A DNA stretch of 64,000 bases, from NCBI RefSeq assembly GCF_009796785.1, contig NZ_CP047026.1, forward strand, positions 2,328,501 through 2,392,500, in the 5' to 3' direction. A model generated the notes under the pieces. It worked only from the letters and a program-made list of their open reading frames with translations, did no database searches and was not told where the DNA came from. Position numbers and translations under genes: made by a program. Positions 19,999 through 28,960 of this stretch are shown piece after piece; positions within the stretch are counted from its first letter, which is position 1, and each line of letters begins with the position of its first letter. The DNA is from Polaribacter sp. L3A8 (GTDB lineage Bacteria; Bacteroidota; Bacteroidia; Flavobacteriales; Flavobacteriaceae).

Positions 19999-20033
19999 AT
20001 ATTGTTAAAAAAATTCTGTTTTTTTAACAATAT
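19999..20033. terminator. A/T-rich hairpin, terminator of the 20084-21190 gene
   Basis: Perfect 15-bp arms, ATATTGTTAAAAAAA (19999-20013) and its complement (20019-20033), with a 5-nt loop. A second hairpin AAAGGCAA/TTGCCTTT (20039-20071) sits between it and the stop codon of the minus-strand gene. The pair separates the transcription of the two neighbouring unknown genes. Confidence 0.65.
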
Positions 20034-20083
20034 AAATGAAAGGCAACTTTGATGCGATCTCCATTGCCTTTTTCATGAGCTTT

Positions 20084-21190
20084 TTAATCTTTACAAATAC
20101 TAAATTCTAAACAATCTTCTAAATCATAATGAAGTTCTACATTGTAACAAATACCAGCTATTTTAAACCTATACTTACCTTGTTTTGCTCCGTTGTTTAT
20201 GAGCACAAACTCTCTAGAAACACAACTACAAGGTTCTATGGTACCAAAACAGAATGCTCCTTTAGGTATTACTTCTATAGAAGGGTTTCCGTTAGGCAGT
20301 AATGCTATTTTTTTTCCATCTTGATGAAATACTTCTATAGTGCCAATAGAGTAATTAGAAAAACTAATATTAGAAAATGGGTTGCAAACCGTTATAATCA
20401 TTTTTTCTGTATCGGTAGATTCAATACAATCACAATCACTATCTCCCCATTTTATGTTTAAAGATGGTTTATAATTAGGTGGTTCTATTTCATAACATTT
20501 ACTAGAGTTTTGAGCTAAAAAACCTACATAATGGGCACCTGTTTTAACATGAACAATAATTTCGTTTAAACATTTTTGCCAGTCATTCGTTAACTTAATA
20601 TTTACTTCTTTACCAGCTTGAAAACCTACATATCCATATGGATTACCACTAGAAACTTGTGGCAAGACCGTTGGTGAGTGAATACTTTGTGGTTTTCCAT
20701 TTACATAAATTTCATGAACTGAATTATCTGCAAAAAACTTCATGTCTAGAAAAAATTGATTTGGATCTACAGAGGTATTCAAGTTGAATTTTATTCTAAA
20801 ATAAGCCTCTTCTTTAGATGCATTCTGTCGTGCATTGCTGTAATAGGATATCCAATTTGCATTCGAATAAATACTGTTTGTCCATGCCCCATCTTTAGTT
20901 ACATAAGCGGGAATCCAGTTTTTAACACTATTAGGACCTTTCGTATTTCCAATACCTGCTTCCCAATTTAAATCTCTGCCTCCACCTATAGGAATAAAAC
21001 CGCCCTTACCATCTTGAGCAGTATTAATTAGAACCGCATCGTAAGGCGAGTTTATTTTTAAGATATTAGGTTCTTCAATTTCACATTCACTACAATGGTT
21101 TAAGTTATTAACTTTTTCTTCTTTTAATTCCGAATAGAAATTATTTATTTCTTCTTTAATCTTTTTACAAGTACTTTCTTCCTTTTTCAT
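20084..21190 (-). CDS. Cys-rich protein of unknown function, beta-rich, no signal peptide
   Basis: A 368-aa protein without a signal peptide or membrane segment. The N-terminus (1-45) is charged, with a CxxC pair (HCSECEIEEP). Residues about 50-230 look like a jelly-roll or galactose-binding-like beta-sandwich (FIPIGGGRDLNWEAGIGN, WISYYSNARQNAS, IYVNGKPQ, GYVGFQAG). Residues about 250-368 form a second beta domain with Cys clusters (DSDCDCIES, EPCSCVSREF, LEDCLEFSICKD). I do not recognise the family. The lack of a leader with many Cys suggests a cytoplasmic protein or a non-Sec exported one. Hairpins follow it, so it is probably monocistronic. Confidence 0.7.
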   Translation of the reverse strand: MKKEESTCKKIKEEINNFYSELKEEKVNNLNHCSECEIEEPNILKINSPYDAVLINTAQDGKGGFIPIGGGRDLNWEAGIGNTKGPNSVKNWIPAYVTKDGAWTNSIYSNANWISYYSNARQNASKEEAYFRIKFNLNTSVDPNQFFLDMKFFADNSVHEIYVNGKPQSIHSPTVLPQVSSGNPYGYVGFQAGKEVNIKLTNDWQKCLNEIIVHVKTGAHYVGFLAQNSSKCYEIEPPNYKPSLNIKWGDSDCDCIESTDTEKMIITVCNPFSNISFSNYSIGTIEVFHQDGKKIALLPNGNPSIEVIPKGAFCFGTIEPCSCVSREFVLINNGAKQGKYRFKIAGICYNVELHYDLEDCLEFSICKD

Positions 21191-21357
21191 TTTTTAGCAT
21201 TTTAGTTTTACCTACTCTTTTTAAATTTTGGTTTTTCGGCATTCCCCTTTTATTTAAAGTAAATATCTAAATAGAAAGCGTAAACTAAAACAGCAAATTT
21301 ATTGCATGTTGCTTACAATCTATAAACGGTAGATTTCACGACAAGAAAGTTTTTAGC

Positions 21358-21389
21358 AAAAAAAAACCGACACAAATTGTGTCGGTTTT
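21358..21389 (-). terminator. Terminator of the nqr operon
   Basis: Perfect 13-bp arms, AAAACCGACACAA (21362-21374) and its complement (21376-21388), with a 1-nt centre. An A run on the plus strand at 21358-21366 gives the U run on the minus-strand transcript. It lies 22 bases after the nqrF stop. Confidence 0.92.
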
Positions 21390-21410
21390 ATATTTATAAA
21401 GATTTGAAGT

Positions 21411-22721
21411 TTAACCTCCAAAATCATCAAAACGAATGTTTTCGTCAGAAAGACCAAAATCTTCACCCATTTTTTGAACTGCATTATTCATTAATGGTGG
21501 TCCACAGAAATACAATTCTAAATCTTCTGGAGATTCATGGTGATTTAAGTAGTTTTCAATTACACAATTGTGAATAAAACCTACAAAACCATCTCCTGCT
21601 TCATCATTAATATCTTTTTTCTTAGTCCAATTATCTGCCTCTGTAGGATCTGATAAAGCAATGTAAAATTTAAAGTTTGGAAAATCTTTTTCTAAAGCTC
21701 TAAAGTGTTCTATATAGAATAATTCTGCTTTAGAACGACCTCCATACCAATAAGAAACTTTTCTACCAGTCTTTAATGTTCTAAATAAGTGATATAAGTG
21801 AGAACGCATTGGCGCCATACCTGCTCCACCACCTACGTATAACATTTCTGCTTCAGATTCATTAATAAAGAATTCTCCATAAGGACCAGAAATAACACAT
21901 TTATCACCTTTCTTTAAGTTAAAGATATATGAAGATGCAATACCAGGATTTACATCCATCCATCCACCTTTGGCTCTATCAAAAGGAGGCGTAGCAATAC
22001 GCACATTTAACATAATTTCTCTTCCCTCTGCTGGGTAAGAAGCCATAGAATATGCTCTTTCTACAGTTTCTGTGTTTTTCATTACTAATGGTCTTAAGTT
22101 AAACTTATCCCATTCTCCTTCAAACTTATCTGGAGTATCGTGTTCTTCTGGATGTGCTGTAATATCCATATCAGCATAGTTTACTTCACAAGCTGGAATT
22201 TCAATTTGAATATATCCACCTGCTTTGTATCCCATATCTTGAGGAATCTCTACAACAAATTCTTTAATAAAAGTAGCTACGTTATAATTTCTTACAACTA
22301 CTGCATCCCATTTTTTAATTCCGAAAACTTCTTCTGGAATTGTAATATTCATGTCTTGTTTTACTTTAACCTGACATGCTAAACGAATTCCTGATTTTAA
22401 CTCCTTCTTTGTAAAGTGAGGTGTTTCTGTTGGTAATGCTTCTCCTCCACCTTCTAAAACGTGGCATTCACATTGTACACAAGATCCACCACCACCACAA
22501 GCAGATGGTAAAAATATTTTTTCGTTTCCTAAAGTTGTTAAAAGAGAGCTACCAGAGCCAACTTCTATTTTCTTTTCTCCGTTAATGGTAATTGTTACTG
22601 GACCAGAAGGAGATAGTTTTTGTTTTACAAACAGTAATAATGCTACTAATACCAGTGTTAAAACTAAAAAAGCTGCTACTGTTGCAATAATGGTTCCTGT
22701 TGTACCTGCTGCTAATATCAT
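21411..22721 (-). CDS. nqrF: Na+-translocating NADH:quinone reductase subunit F
   Basis: A 436-aa protein. One N-terminal membrane helix (about 8-32) is followed by a 2Fe-2S ferredoxin domain with Cys75, Cys81, Cys84 and Cys116 (ACGGGGSCVQC...LACQ), then FAD-binding (RAYSMASYP) and NADH-binding (YVGGGAGMAPMRSH, YWYGGRS) domains of the ferredoxin reductase fold. It oxidises NADH and passes electrons into the Na+ pump. It is the last gene of the six-gene nqrABCDEF order and ends at a strong terminator. Confidence 0.98.
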   Translation of the reverse strand: MILAAGTTGTIIATVAAFLVLTLVLVALLLFVKQKLSPSGPVTITINGEKKIEVGSGSSLLTTLGNEKIFLPSACGGGGSCVQCECHVLEGGGEALPTETPHFTKKELKSGIRLACQVKVKQDMNITIPEEVFGIKKWDAVVVRNYNVATFIKEFVVEIPQDMGYKAGGYIQIEIPACEVNYADMDITAHPEEHDTPDKFEGEWDKFNLRPLVMKNTETVERAYSMASYPAEGREIMLNVRIATPPFDRAKGGWMDVNPGIASSYIFNLKKGDKCVISGPYGEFFINESEAEMLYVGGGAGMAPMRSHLYHLFRTLKTGRKVSYWYGGRSKAELFYIEHFRALEKDFPNFKFYIALSDPTEADNWTKKKDINDEAGDGFVGFIHNCVIENYLNHHESPEDLELYFCGPPLMNNAVQKMGEDFGLSDENIRFDDFGG

Positions 22722-22725
22722 GCTA

Positions 22726-23451
22726 CTATTGGTTTATAATTTTATTTTCTGCTACAATTTCTTTAGCTTCCTTTTTTAAATCTACTTTTTCAATAGAAGC
22801 TTCTACCTTTGGTTTATCTTCTGTTTTCTCATCACCCCCAGTTAACATTCCTCCAAAGCTCATAAAACCAATTGCCATTAACCCTGTAATGATAAAAGTT
22901 ATTCCTAAACCTCTTAATGCAGGTGGTACATTAGAATATCTAATTTTTTCACGAATAGCTGCAATGGCTAAAATTGCTAAAAACCATCCAATTCCAGAAC
23001 CAACTCCATAAGTTAATGCTAAACCTAAAGTAGGAATTTCACGAGATTGCATAAATAAACTTCCACCTAAAATAGCACAGTTTACTGCAATTAACGGTAA
23101 GAAAATACCTAATGAGTTGTATAATGATGGTGAAAACTTTTCAACAATAATTTCTACCAATTGTACCATCGTTGCAATTGTTGCAATAAACATGATAAAA
23201 GATAAGAAACTTAAATCGTATTCTGCATATTCTGCTCCTAACCATTTTAAAGCTCCAGGTTGTAATATATATTGATCTAACAACCAGTTTAAAGGTACAG
23301 TTACTGCTAATACAAAAATTACAGCAGCTCCTAAACCTACGGCAGTAGATACTTTTTTAGATACAGCAAGGTAAGAACACATTCCTAAGAATACGGAAAA
23401 CACCATGTTGTCTATAAATATCGATTTGAAAAATAATTCTAAATGTTCCAT
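22726..23451 (-). CDS. nqrE: Na+-NQR subunit E
   Basis: A 241-aa integral membrane subunit with about six helices, start [19 protein letters not shown], and the family's symmetrical paired-helix pattern shared with NqrD/RnfA/RnfE. It is longer than the roughly 200-aa proteobacterial form because of a charged C-terminal tail (about 205-241, rich in Glu and Lys) predicted to be soluble. It is 4 bases upstream of nqrF. Confidence 0.97.
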   Translation of the reverse strand: MEHLELFFKSIFIDNMVFSVFLGMCSYLAVSKKVSTAVGLGAAVIFVLAVTVPLNWLLDQYILQPGALKWLGAEYAEYDLSFLSFIMFIATIATMVQLVEIIVEKFSPSLYNSLGIFLPLIAVNCAILGGSLFMQSREIPTLGLALTYGVGSGIGWFLAILAIAAIREKIRYSNVPPALRGLGITFIITGLMAIGFMSFGGMLTGGDEKTEDKPKVEASIEKVDLKKEAKEIVAENKIINQ

Positions 23452-23533
23452 TTTTTTTAGTTTTCGGTTTGCAGTTTGCAGTCTTCAGTTTTGGCATTTA
23501 CTCCTACTGAATACTGTTTATACTGCCTACTTT
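23452..23533 (-). repeat. nqrD-nqrE spacer with short repeats
   Basis: An 82-base gap in an operon whose other gaps are only 2-4 bases. It contains near-direct repeats of TTTGCAG and CAGT (GTTTGCAGTTTGCAGTCTTCAG). It looks like an inserted low-complexity element, not a promoter; no TANNTTTG box was found. Confidence 0.6.
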
Positions 23534-24181
23534 TTAATTCTCTTCTATTAATGATGTGTTTCTGCTACGTTGAATCCAAATAATAATTCCAACTACAATT
23601 AGTGCCATTGGTGGCATAATCATAAAACCATTATTCTCATACCCTATGGCATATAAACCTGTTTTTTCTATTGGATCTCCTAAAACTTTAAATCCTAATA
23701 AAGTACCAGAACCTAATAATTCTCTAAAGAAACCAACAATCACCAAGATTAAACCATAACCTGCAGCATTACCAATACCATCTAAAAAAGATCTCCAAGG
23801 ACCGTTTGCCAAAGCAAAAGCTTCAAAACGTCCCATGATAATACAGTTTGTAATAATTAATCCTACAAAAACGGATAGTGTTTTACTTAGTTCATAAGCA
23901 AATGCTTTTAATACTAAATCTACAATAATAACTAAAGCAGCAACTACAATTAGTTGTACAATAATTCTAATTTTAGAAGGAATAATATTACGCATTAATG
24001 AAATAACTACATTTCCTACGGCTAATACTGCCATCACTGAAAACGCCATAATTAAAGATGCTTTTAATTCTGCTGTAATTGCTAAAGCAGAACAAATACC
24101 CAATACTTGTATTGTAATTGGGTTGTCATCTAATAAAGGGTCTGTAATTAATGCTGCGTCTTTTTTTGATAAAAGTCCCAT
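23534..24181 (-). CDS. nqrD: Na+-NQR subunit D
   Basis: A 215-aa integral membrane subunit with six predicted helices and the conserved LLDDNPITIQVLGICSALA and GLIITNCIIMGR motifs. NqrD and NqrE form the inverted-topology pair at the Na+ path, carrying an Fe centre. It is 3 bases after nqrC. Confidence 0.97.
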   Translation of the reverse strand: MGLLSKKDAALITDPLLDDNPITIQVLGICSALAITAELKASLIMAFSVMAVLAVGNVVISLMRNIIPSKIRIIVQLIVVAALVIIVDLVLKAFAYELSKTLSVFVGLIITNCIIMGRFEAFALANGPWRSFLDGIGNAAGYGLILVIVGFFRELLGSGTLLGFKVLGDPIEKTGLYAIGYENNGFMIMPPMALIVVGIIIWIQRSRNTSLIEEN

Positions 24182-24184
24182 AAA

Positions 24185-24931
24185 TTATTTTTTTAAAGTT
24201 TTAAAATAAGGAATGTAAAGTTTTAACTCATCTCTAATCATTGCAGACACACCGTTACCGGTAATTGTTGCTCCTGCGATGGCATCCACTTCATTATCCG
24301 TTTTGTCTTCGTTTTTTGGGTCGTTATTACCTTTAGCTACTTCAATTCCTTTGAAATCTCCATTTTTCGATAATAAATGTTCACCAATAAAATCGTCCAT
24401 AAAAAAACGTTGTTTTATGTTCGCTCCTAAACCAGCGGTTTCACCTTTATGATCAAAATAAGCACCTTGCACAACCATATTTTCATCCATAGAAATATAA
24501 GCCCAAATTGCATCCCAAAGACCTTTTCCTCTAATTGGTGCTATATAAAATGTTTTACCATCTTTTTCTCCAATAAATAAAGGTAGTTTTCTCTGTTTAC
24601 CTTCTTTTGCAGAAGTTTGTTCTTTTTTAACATCAATTAAATACGCTTTACTATCCTCAGTAATTTTATCACCTTGAATAACAATTTGTTTTTTAATATA
24701 TTTTGTAAACTCTGTACCGGCAACATCTGTAGAAACAAAGTTTGCACTTGATTCATCGTTTTCATTTACACCCATTGCGTAAAGGATGTTTTGTTGCTTT
24801 TCTATTCTCTTATTTTCGTCGATATTTGGTTTTAAAGACGATGCAAAAAATGCCAATAACGAACCAACAACAAACACCATTATTACGGCGAAAATTATTG
24901 TATATAAATTACTATCTGTTCTCTTACTCAT
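24185..24931 (-). CDS. nqrC: Na+-NQR subunit C (covalent FMN carrier)
   Basis: A 248-aa protein with one N-terminal transmembrane helix (about 10-31) and a large periplasmic FMN-binding domain. The flavinylation site by alignment is DAIAGAT at 216-222, with Thr222 as the acceptor for FMN attached by ApbE. The family usually has Ser or Thr where this protein has Ala219. KGLWDAIWAYISMD and YFDHKGETAGLGA are typical. No apbE gene is in the window. Confidence 0.97.
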   Translation of the reverse strand: MSKRTDSNLYTIIFAVIMVFVVGSLLAFFASSLKPNIDENKRIEKQQNILYAMGVNENDESSANFVSTDVAGTEFTKYIKKQIVIQGDKITEDSKAYLIDVKKEQTSAKEGKQRKLPLFIGEKDGKTFYIAPIRGKGLWDAIWAYISMDENMVVQGAYFDHKGETAGLGANIKQRFFMDDFIGEHLLSKNGDFKGIEVAKGNNDPKNEDKTDNEVDAIAGATITGNGVSAMIRDELKLYIPYFKTLKK

Positions 24932-24933
24932 AA

Positions 24934-26133
24934 TTAGGCAGTTTTAACTTTAGTACGTTTTAATCTTTTCTTTATGTTTCCTTGAACCACATAATGGTCT
25001 ATTGTTGGAGCAAAAACATTCATTAACAATATCGCTAACATTACTCCTTCTGGATAAGCTGGGTTAAACACACGAATCATAATAGCAATAAAACCTGCTA
25101 AGAAACCGTAAATCCATTTCCCTTTATTTGTTTGTGCTGCTGTTACGGGATCTGTTGCCATAAAAACGGCACCAAATGCTAAACCACCAATTATTAAATG
25201 CTCATACCAAACAGTGTTCATTAAGCCATAAAACTTACTAGATTCTGTAATAATATCTGCAGCTACAATCTGATTAAAGATGAAACCCATTACTGCTGCT
25301 CCTAAGAAAGTAGAAACAATAATTCTCCAACTTCCTATTTTTGTAAAAATTAAAAAGGCTGCTCCTAAAAGGATTAATAAGGTTGATGTTTCTCCTACAG
25401 AACCTGGTATAAAACCAGCAAACTTATCCCAAGTAGAATAAATTACTTCGCTATTTTGAGCGTAACTACCTAAAATAGTTTCACCAGAAATTGCATCTGC
25501 AGTACCTGTTCTGTTTACAGCATCATATACCCAGACTTTATCTCCAGACATCCACGTTGGATATGCAAAGAATAAGAAAGCTCTAATTGTTAAAGCTGGG
25601 TTTAAGATGTTCATTCCTGTACCACCAAAAACTTCTTTACCAATTACAACACCAAAAATTACGGCAACTGCTAACATCCATAAAGGTGTATCAATTGGCA
25701 CAATTAAAGGCACTAACATACCTGTTACTAAGTATCCTTCTTCTACTTCATGACCTTTTATAATAGCAAAAATAAATTCTACTCCAAGACCAACTCCGTA
25801 AGAAACAATTACTAATGGTAATACTTTTATAATTCCAATCCAAAGGTTATCCAACGTAAAAAAGTTAGCTAATACATCTGCTCTTAAAGAACCATCTATA
25901 GCTGCGTAATGTTGAAAACCTGCATTAAACATTCCAAAAATCAAACAAGGAATTAAAGCCATAATTACCGTGTTCATGGTACGCTTTAAATCGTCTGCTG
26001 CTTTTATATGAGTTCCTCCGTGAGTAACATCATTTGGTAAATATAAAAAGGTATGGATTGCGTTAAACGCAGGTGCCATTTTAGTACCTTTATATTTCTC
26101 TTTTAAATTATGTAAATTTTGTTTTAAGCCCAT
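24934..26133 (-). CDS. nqrB: Na+-NQR subunit B
   Basis: A 399-aa integral membrane subunit with about ten helices, which binds riboflavin, quinone and a covalent FMN. The equivalent of the FMN-threonine motif is DAISGET (213-219, Thr219), with Glu where most relatives have Ala. GKEVFGGTGMNILNPALTIRAFLFFAYP and FMATDPVTAAQT are strongly conserved. It overlaps no gene and lies 2 bases from nqrC. Confidence 0.97.
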   Translation of the reverse strand: MGLKQNLHNLKEKYKGTKMAPAFNAIHTFLYLPNDVTHGGTHIKAADDLKRTMNTVIMALIPCLIFGMFNAGFQHYAAIDGSLRADVLANFFTLDNLWIGIIKVLPLVIVSYGVGLGVEFIFAIIKGHEVEEGYLVTGMLVPLIVPIDTPLWMLAVAVIFGVVIGKEVFGGTGMNILNPALTIRAFLFFAYPTWMSGDKVWVYDAVNRTGTADAISGETILGSYAQNSEVIYSTWDKFAGFIPGSVGETSTLLILLGAAFLIFTKIGSWRIIVSTFLGAAVMGFIFNQIVAADIITESSKFYGLMNTVWYEHLIIGGLAFGAVFMATDPVTAAQTNKGKWIYGFLAGFIAIMIRVFNPAYPEGVMLAILLMNVFAPTIDHYVVQGNIKKRLKRTKVKTA

Positions 26134-26137
26134 AATC

Positions 26138-27487
26138 TTATCCTAATTCTTCTCTCATTAAATCTAAACCTTCACGTATTATTTTCTGGTGAGGTTGTTT
26201 AGATACACAAATAAATTCTGTTAGTGCAAAATCTTCTGGAGCTACTTCGTAACCTCCCAAAGCTTCCATTTCATCTAAATCTTTATACATACATGCTTTT
26301 AACAATTGCATTGGATAAATATCTAAAGGAAAAACATTTTCGTAAGAACCTGTTACAACAAATGCTCTATGTTCTCCGTTTGTATTGGTATTTAAGTCGT
26401 ATTTTTTCTTTGGAGTTAACCAAGAAAAAGTTAACGCTCTAGAGGCAGATATCTTATTAAAAACTGGTTTATTCCAACCAAATAATTCATAATCATCTCC
26501 TTCCGGAATTGCAGTAACTTGATTATCATAATACCCTAAGAAATCCTCAGTTTTCACTTGCTTTCCAGAAAGTACGTTTCCACTAATGATTCTTGTATTA
26601 TCATTTTCTAAATTTTTAGCGGTTACATCTGCAATAGTTGCTCCTGCAATAGCAGTTACATATTGAGGTGTACTAAATTTAGAACCTGTTAAAGCAACTG
26701 TTCTAGTTGCATTAAATTTACCTGTTAAAAGTAACTCACCAATAACAACTAAATCTTGTGGTGTAATTACCCAAACAACTTCTCCTTTATTAAGAGGATC
26801 TATGTTTGCAATTAAAGTACTCACATTACCAGAAGGATGTGGTCCTGAAACCTTATGTAATTCTACTCCTTTTAATGAAGATAAAGGCGAATTAGAATTA
26901 GCACTAACAGATACATGAACTTTACCTTCTGTAAGTTTAGAAACCGCTGTAATTGCTGCTTGCAATTCGGCTTCTTTACCTGCTAAAGTAAAATCTAAAT
27001 CTGCGGCTAAAGGTGCACTTGCATATCCAGAAACAAAAATAGCTTTTGGTGCCTGATTTGGATTTGCAACAACATCATACGGTCGTTGTTTTACAAATGG
27101 CCAGCAACCTGAAGCAAATAAATGATTCTTAACTTCTTCTGCAGACATTTTTGTCGCATCTTTAGTTCCGAAATCTTTATATTCTTGTGTTGAATCTGCA
27201 GAAATTTTAACTGCTAATACTTTTCTTCTTGCTCCACGTATTACCTCTACTACTCTACCAGAAACAGGACTTGGAAATAAAATGCGTTCGTCACTTTTTG
27301 AATAAAAAAGTACTTCTCCTGCCTTTACTTCTGCTCCTTCTTTGGCAACAAGTTTTGGTATAATTCCGTGAAAATCTTCTGGCTTTACTGCATAAATACT
27401 ACTTAAAGCAATACTTTTAGTCGTTTTTTCTGCACCGCCAACAAGCTTAATATCTAAGCCTTTTTTAATACGAATGTCTTTTGACAT
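26138..27487 (-). CDS. nqrA: Na+-NQR subunit A
   Basis: A 449-aa cytoplasmic subunit with the Rnf-C-like fold, barrel-sandwich hybrid region and quinone-site segment. The N-terminus IRIKKGLDIKLVGGAEK and the DYHGIxPKL-like segment are typical. It is the first gene of the operon; all six subunits are intact, so this cell can use NADH to build a sodium-motive force, consistent with a marine flavobacterium and with the NhaC antiporter nearby. Confidence 0.97.
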   Translation of the reverse strand: MSKDIRIKKGLDIKLVGGAEKTTKSIALSSIYAVKPEDFHGIIPKLVAKEGAEVKAGEVLFYSKSDERILFPSPVSGRVVEVIRGARRKVLAVKISADSTQEYKDFGTKDATKMSAEEVKNHLFASGCWPFVKQRPYDVVANPNQAPKAIFVSGYASAPLAADLDFTLAGKEAELQAAITAVSKLTEGKVHVSVSANSNSPLSSLKGVELHKVSGPHPSGNVSTLIANIDPLNKGEVVWVITPQDLVVIGELLLTGKFNATRTVALTGSKFSTPQYVTAIAGATIADVTAKNLENDNTRIISGNVLSGKQVKTEDFLGYYDNQVTAIPEGDDYELFGWNKPVFNKISASRALTFSWLTPKKKYDLNTNTNGEHRAFVVTGSYENVFPLDIYPMQLLKACMYKDLDEMEALGGYEVAPEDFALTEFICVSKQPHQKIIREGLDLMREELG

Positions 27488-27524
27488 AGTAATTTGGAAT
27501 TGTTAGTTATCTTAAAAAATCAAG

Positions 27525-27532
27525 CAAATTTA
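27525..27532 (-). promoter_or_regulatory. -7 box (TAAATTTG) of the nqr operon
   Basis: Minus-strand TAAATTTG fits TANNTTTG. It lies 38 bases before the nqrA ATG. The -33 region is weak. Confidence 0.6.
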
Positions 27533-27653
27533 GGCTTTTTGCTATGTATCATCGAAACATTTTAACTTTTATCTTAACCAAAAATTCTTATTTATAATAA
27601 TTCTAAATAACAAGCTAACTGAAAACGTTGTAGTTTTAAATTTTGGCTTAAAT

Positions 27654-27686
27654 TTTGATAAATTAAATAAATGAACACTATTTTTG
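27654..27686 (+). promoter_or_regulatory. Promoter of the DUF5103 gene; near-leaderless
   Basis: TTTG (27654-27657), a 21-nt spacer and TATTTTTG (27679-27686). The ATG at 27691 begins only 4 bases after the -7 box, so the transcript would start at or next to the start codon. Confidence 0.7.
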
Positions 27687-27690
27687 TAAT

Positions 27691-28908
27691 ATGTATAAAA
27701 ACCTACTAATTATTGCTTGTATATTCTTTTGCTTAACTACTCTTTCACAGCAAATAAAATCTATTCAATTAAGACCATTACAAGAAAACAGCTTTTCTGC
27801 TATTGTACCTTTAGGAACTGTACTAGAGTTATCTTTTGATGACCTAGAGGCCGACAGTAAAGATTACCAATATAAAATTGAACACATGACGCATGATTGG
27901 CAATCTAGCAGGTTATCTTCGAGTCAGTATATAGATGGTTTTGATCAAAATACCATCATAGATGTTACCAATTCATTTAACACCTTACAAAGTTATTCTC
28001 ACTACACGGTTCAAATACCCAATATAAACACAGTAATTACCAAAAGCGGAAACTATCTTTTATCTGTTTTAGATAGTTATGACGAACTTGTTTTTACAAG
28101 ACGTTTTGTTTTATATGAAAACGCAACCACAATTGGAGTATCTGTAGAAAGAAGCAGGAATACAAAAACATTAAACACGCAACAAACGGTTCAATTTTCT
28201 GTAAACCACCCTAACATTACCATCAACAACCCTAGCCAAGAAATAAATGTTGTGATTTTAAAAAATAACAATTGGAACGAAAAAATAACAGACATACAAC
28301 CTACATTTTTTAAACCGAATCAATTATTATACACTTACACAAACAAAACAAACTTCTGGGGAGGAAATGAATATTTTTATTTTGATAACAAATTTATTAG
28401 AAACAGTAGTTTAAATGTTGTAAAAGTGATTAAAAAAGACGTTTACCATCATTATTTATATCCCTTTACTTACAATCAAAATAGAGAATACAAATACAAC
28501 CCAGATGTTAATGGTCAATTTGTTATTAGAACCTTAGAAGCCAACGACTCTAAAACAGAAGCAGATTATGCCTTAATGCACTTTTCTGTTTTGGTTGATG
28601 AACCTTTTGTTGATAAAGACCTTTTTGTTTACGGAGCATTTAATGACTTTAACATTACTGAAGAAAATAAGATGCAATACCAGGCTAAAGAAAAAATGTA
28701 TACAGGAGAAATCCTTTTAAAACAAGGCTTTTACAATTATACATTTGCAACTTTAGACACCAATGGACATTTAAATACCAATGATGTAAATGGTACTTTT
28801 TATCAAACTGAAAACGAATACACTGTAATTATTTACTACAAACCATTTGGTAGTTTTTACGAACGTGTAATTGGTATTGGTAGCGGCTATTTTAATCAAA
28901 ATGAATAA
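27691..28908 (+). CDS. DUF5103 (type IX secretion-lineage) secreted protein
   Basis: A 405-aa protein with a Sec signal peptide (residues 1-19, ending TTLSQQ). The mature part matches the Bacteroidota-specific DUF5103 family: IKSIQLRP start, EHMTHDW, GFDQNTIIDVTNSFNTLQSYSHYTVQIPN, an SGNYLLSV segment and a YGAFNDF beta module near the C-terminus. Length is normal. It probably acts in the periplasm or at the surface; the family has no firm function. It is followed by a hybrid kinase after 52 bases on the same strand. Confidence 0.88.
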   Translation: MYKNLLIIACIFFCLTTLSQQIKSIQLRPLQENSFSAIVPLGTVLELSFDDLEADSKDYQYKIEHMTHDWQSSRLSSSQYIDGFDQNTIIDVTNSFNTLQSYSHYTVQIPNINTVITKSGNYLLSVLDSYDELVFTRRFVLYENATTIGVSVERSRNTKTLNTQQTVQFSVNHPNITINNPSQEINVVILKNNNWNEKITDIQPTFFKPNQLLYTYTNKTNFWGGNEYFYFDNKFIRNSSLNVVKVIKKDVYHHYLYPFTYNQNREYKYNPDVNGQFVIRTLEANDSKTEADYALMHFSVLVDEPFVDKDLFVYGAFNDFNITEENKMQYQAKEKMYTGEILLKQGFYNYTFATLDTNGHLNTNDVNGTFYQTENEYTVIIYYKPFGSFYERVIGIGSGYFNQNE

Positions 28909-28960
28909 GAAAAAGACATTCTAATTAAAAAGTAAATAAAACTAACTACACACTTGTATA

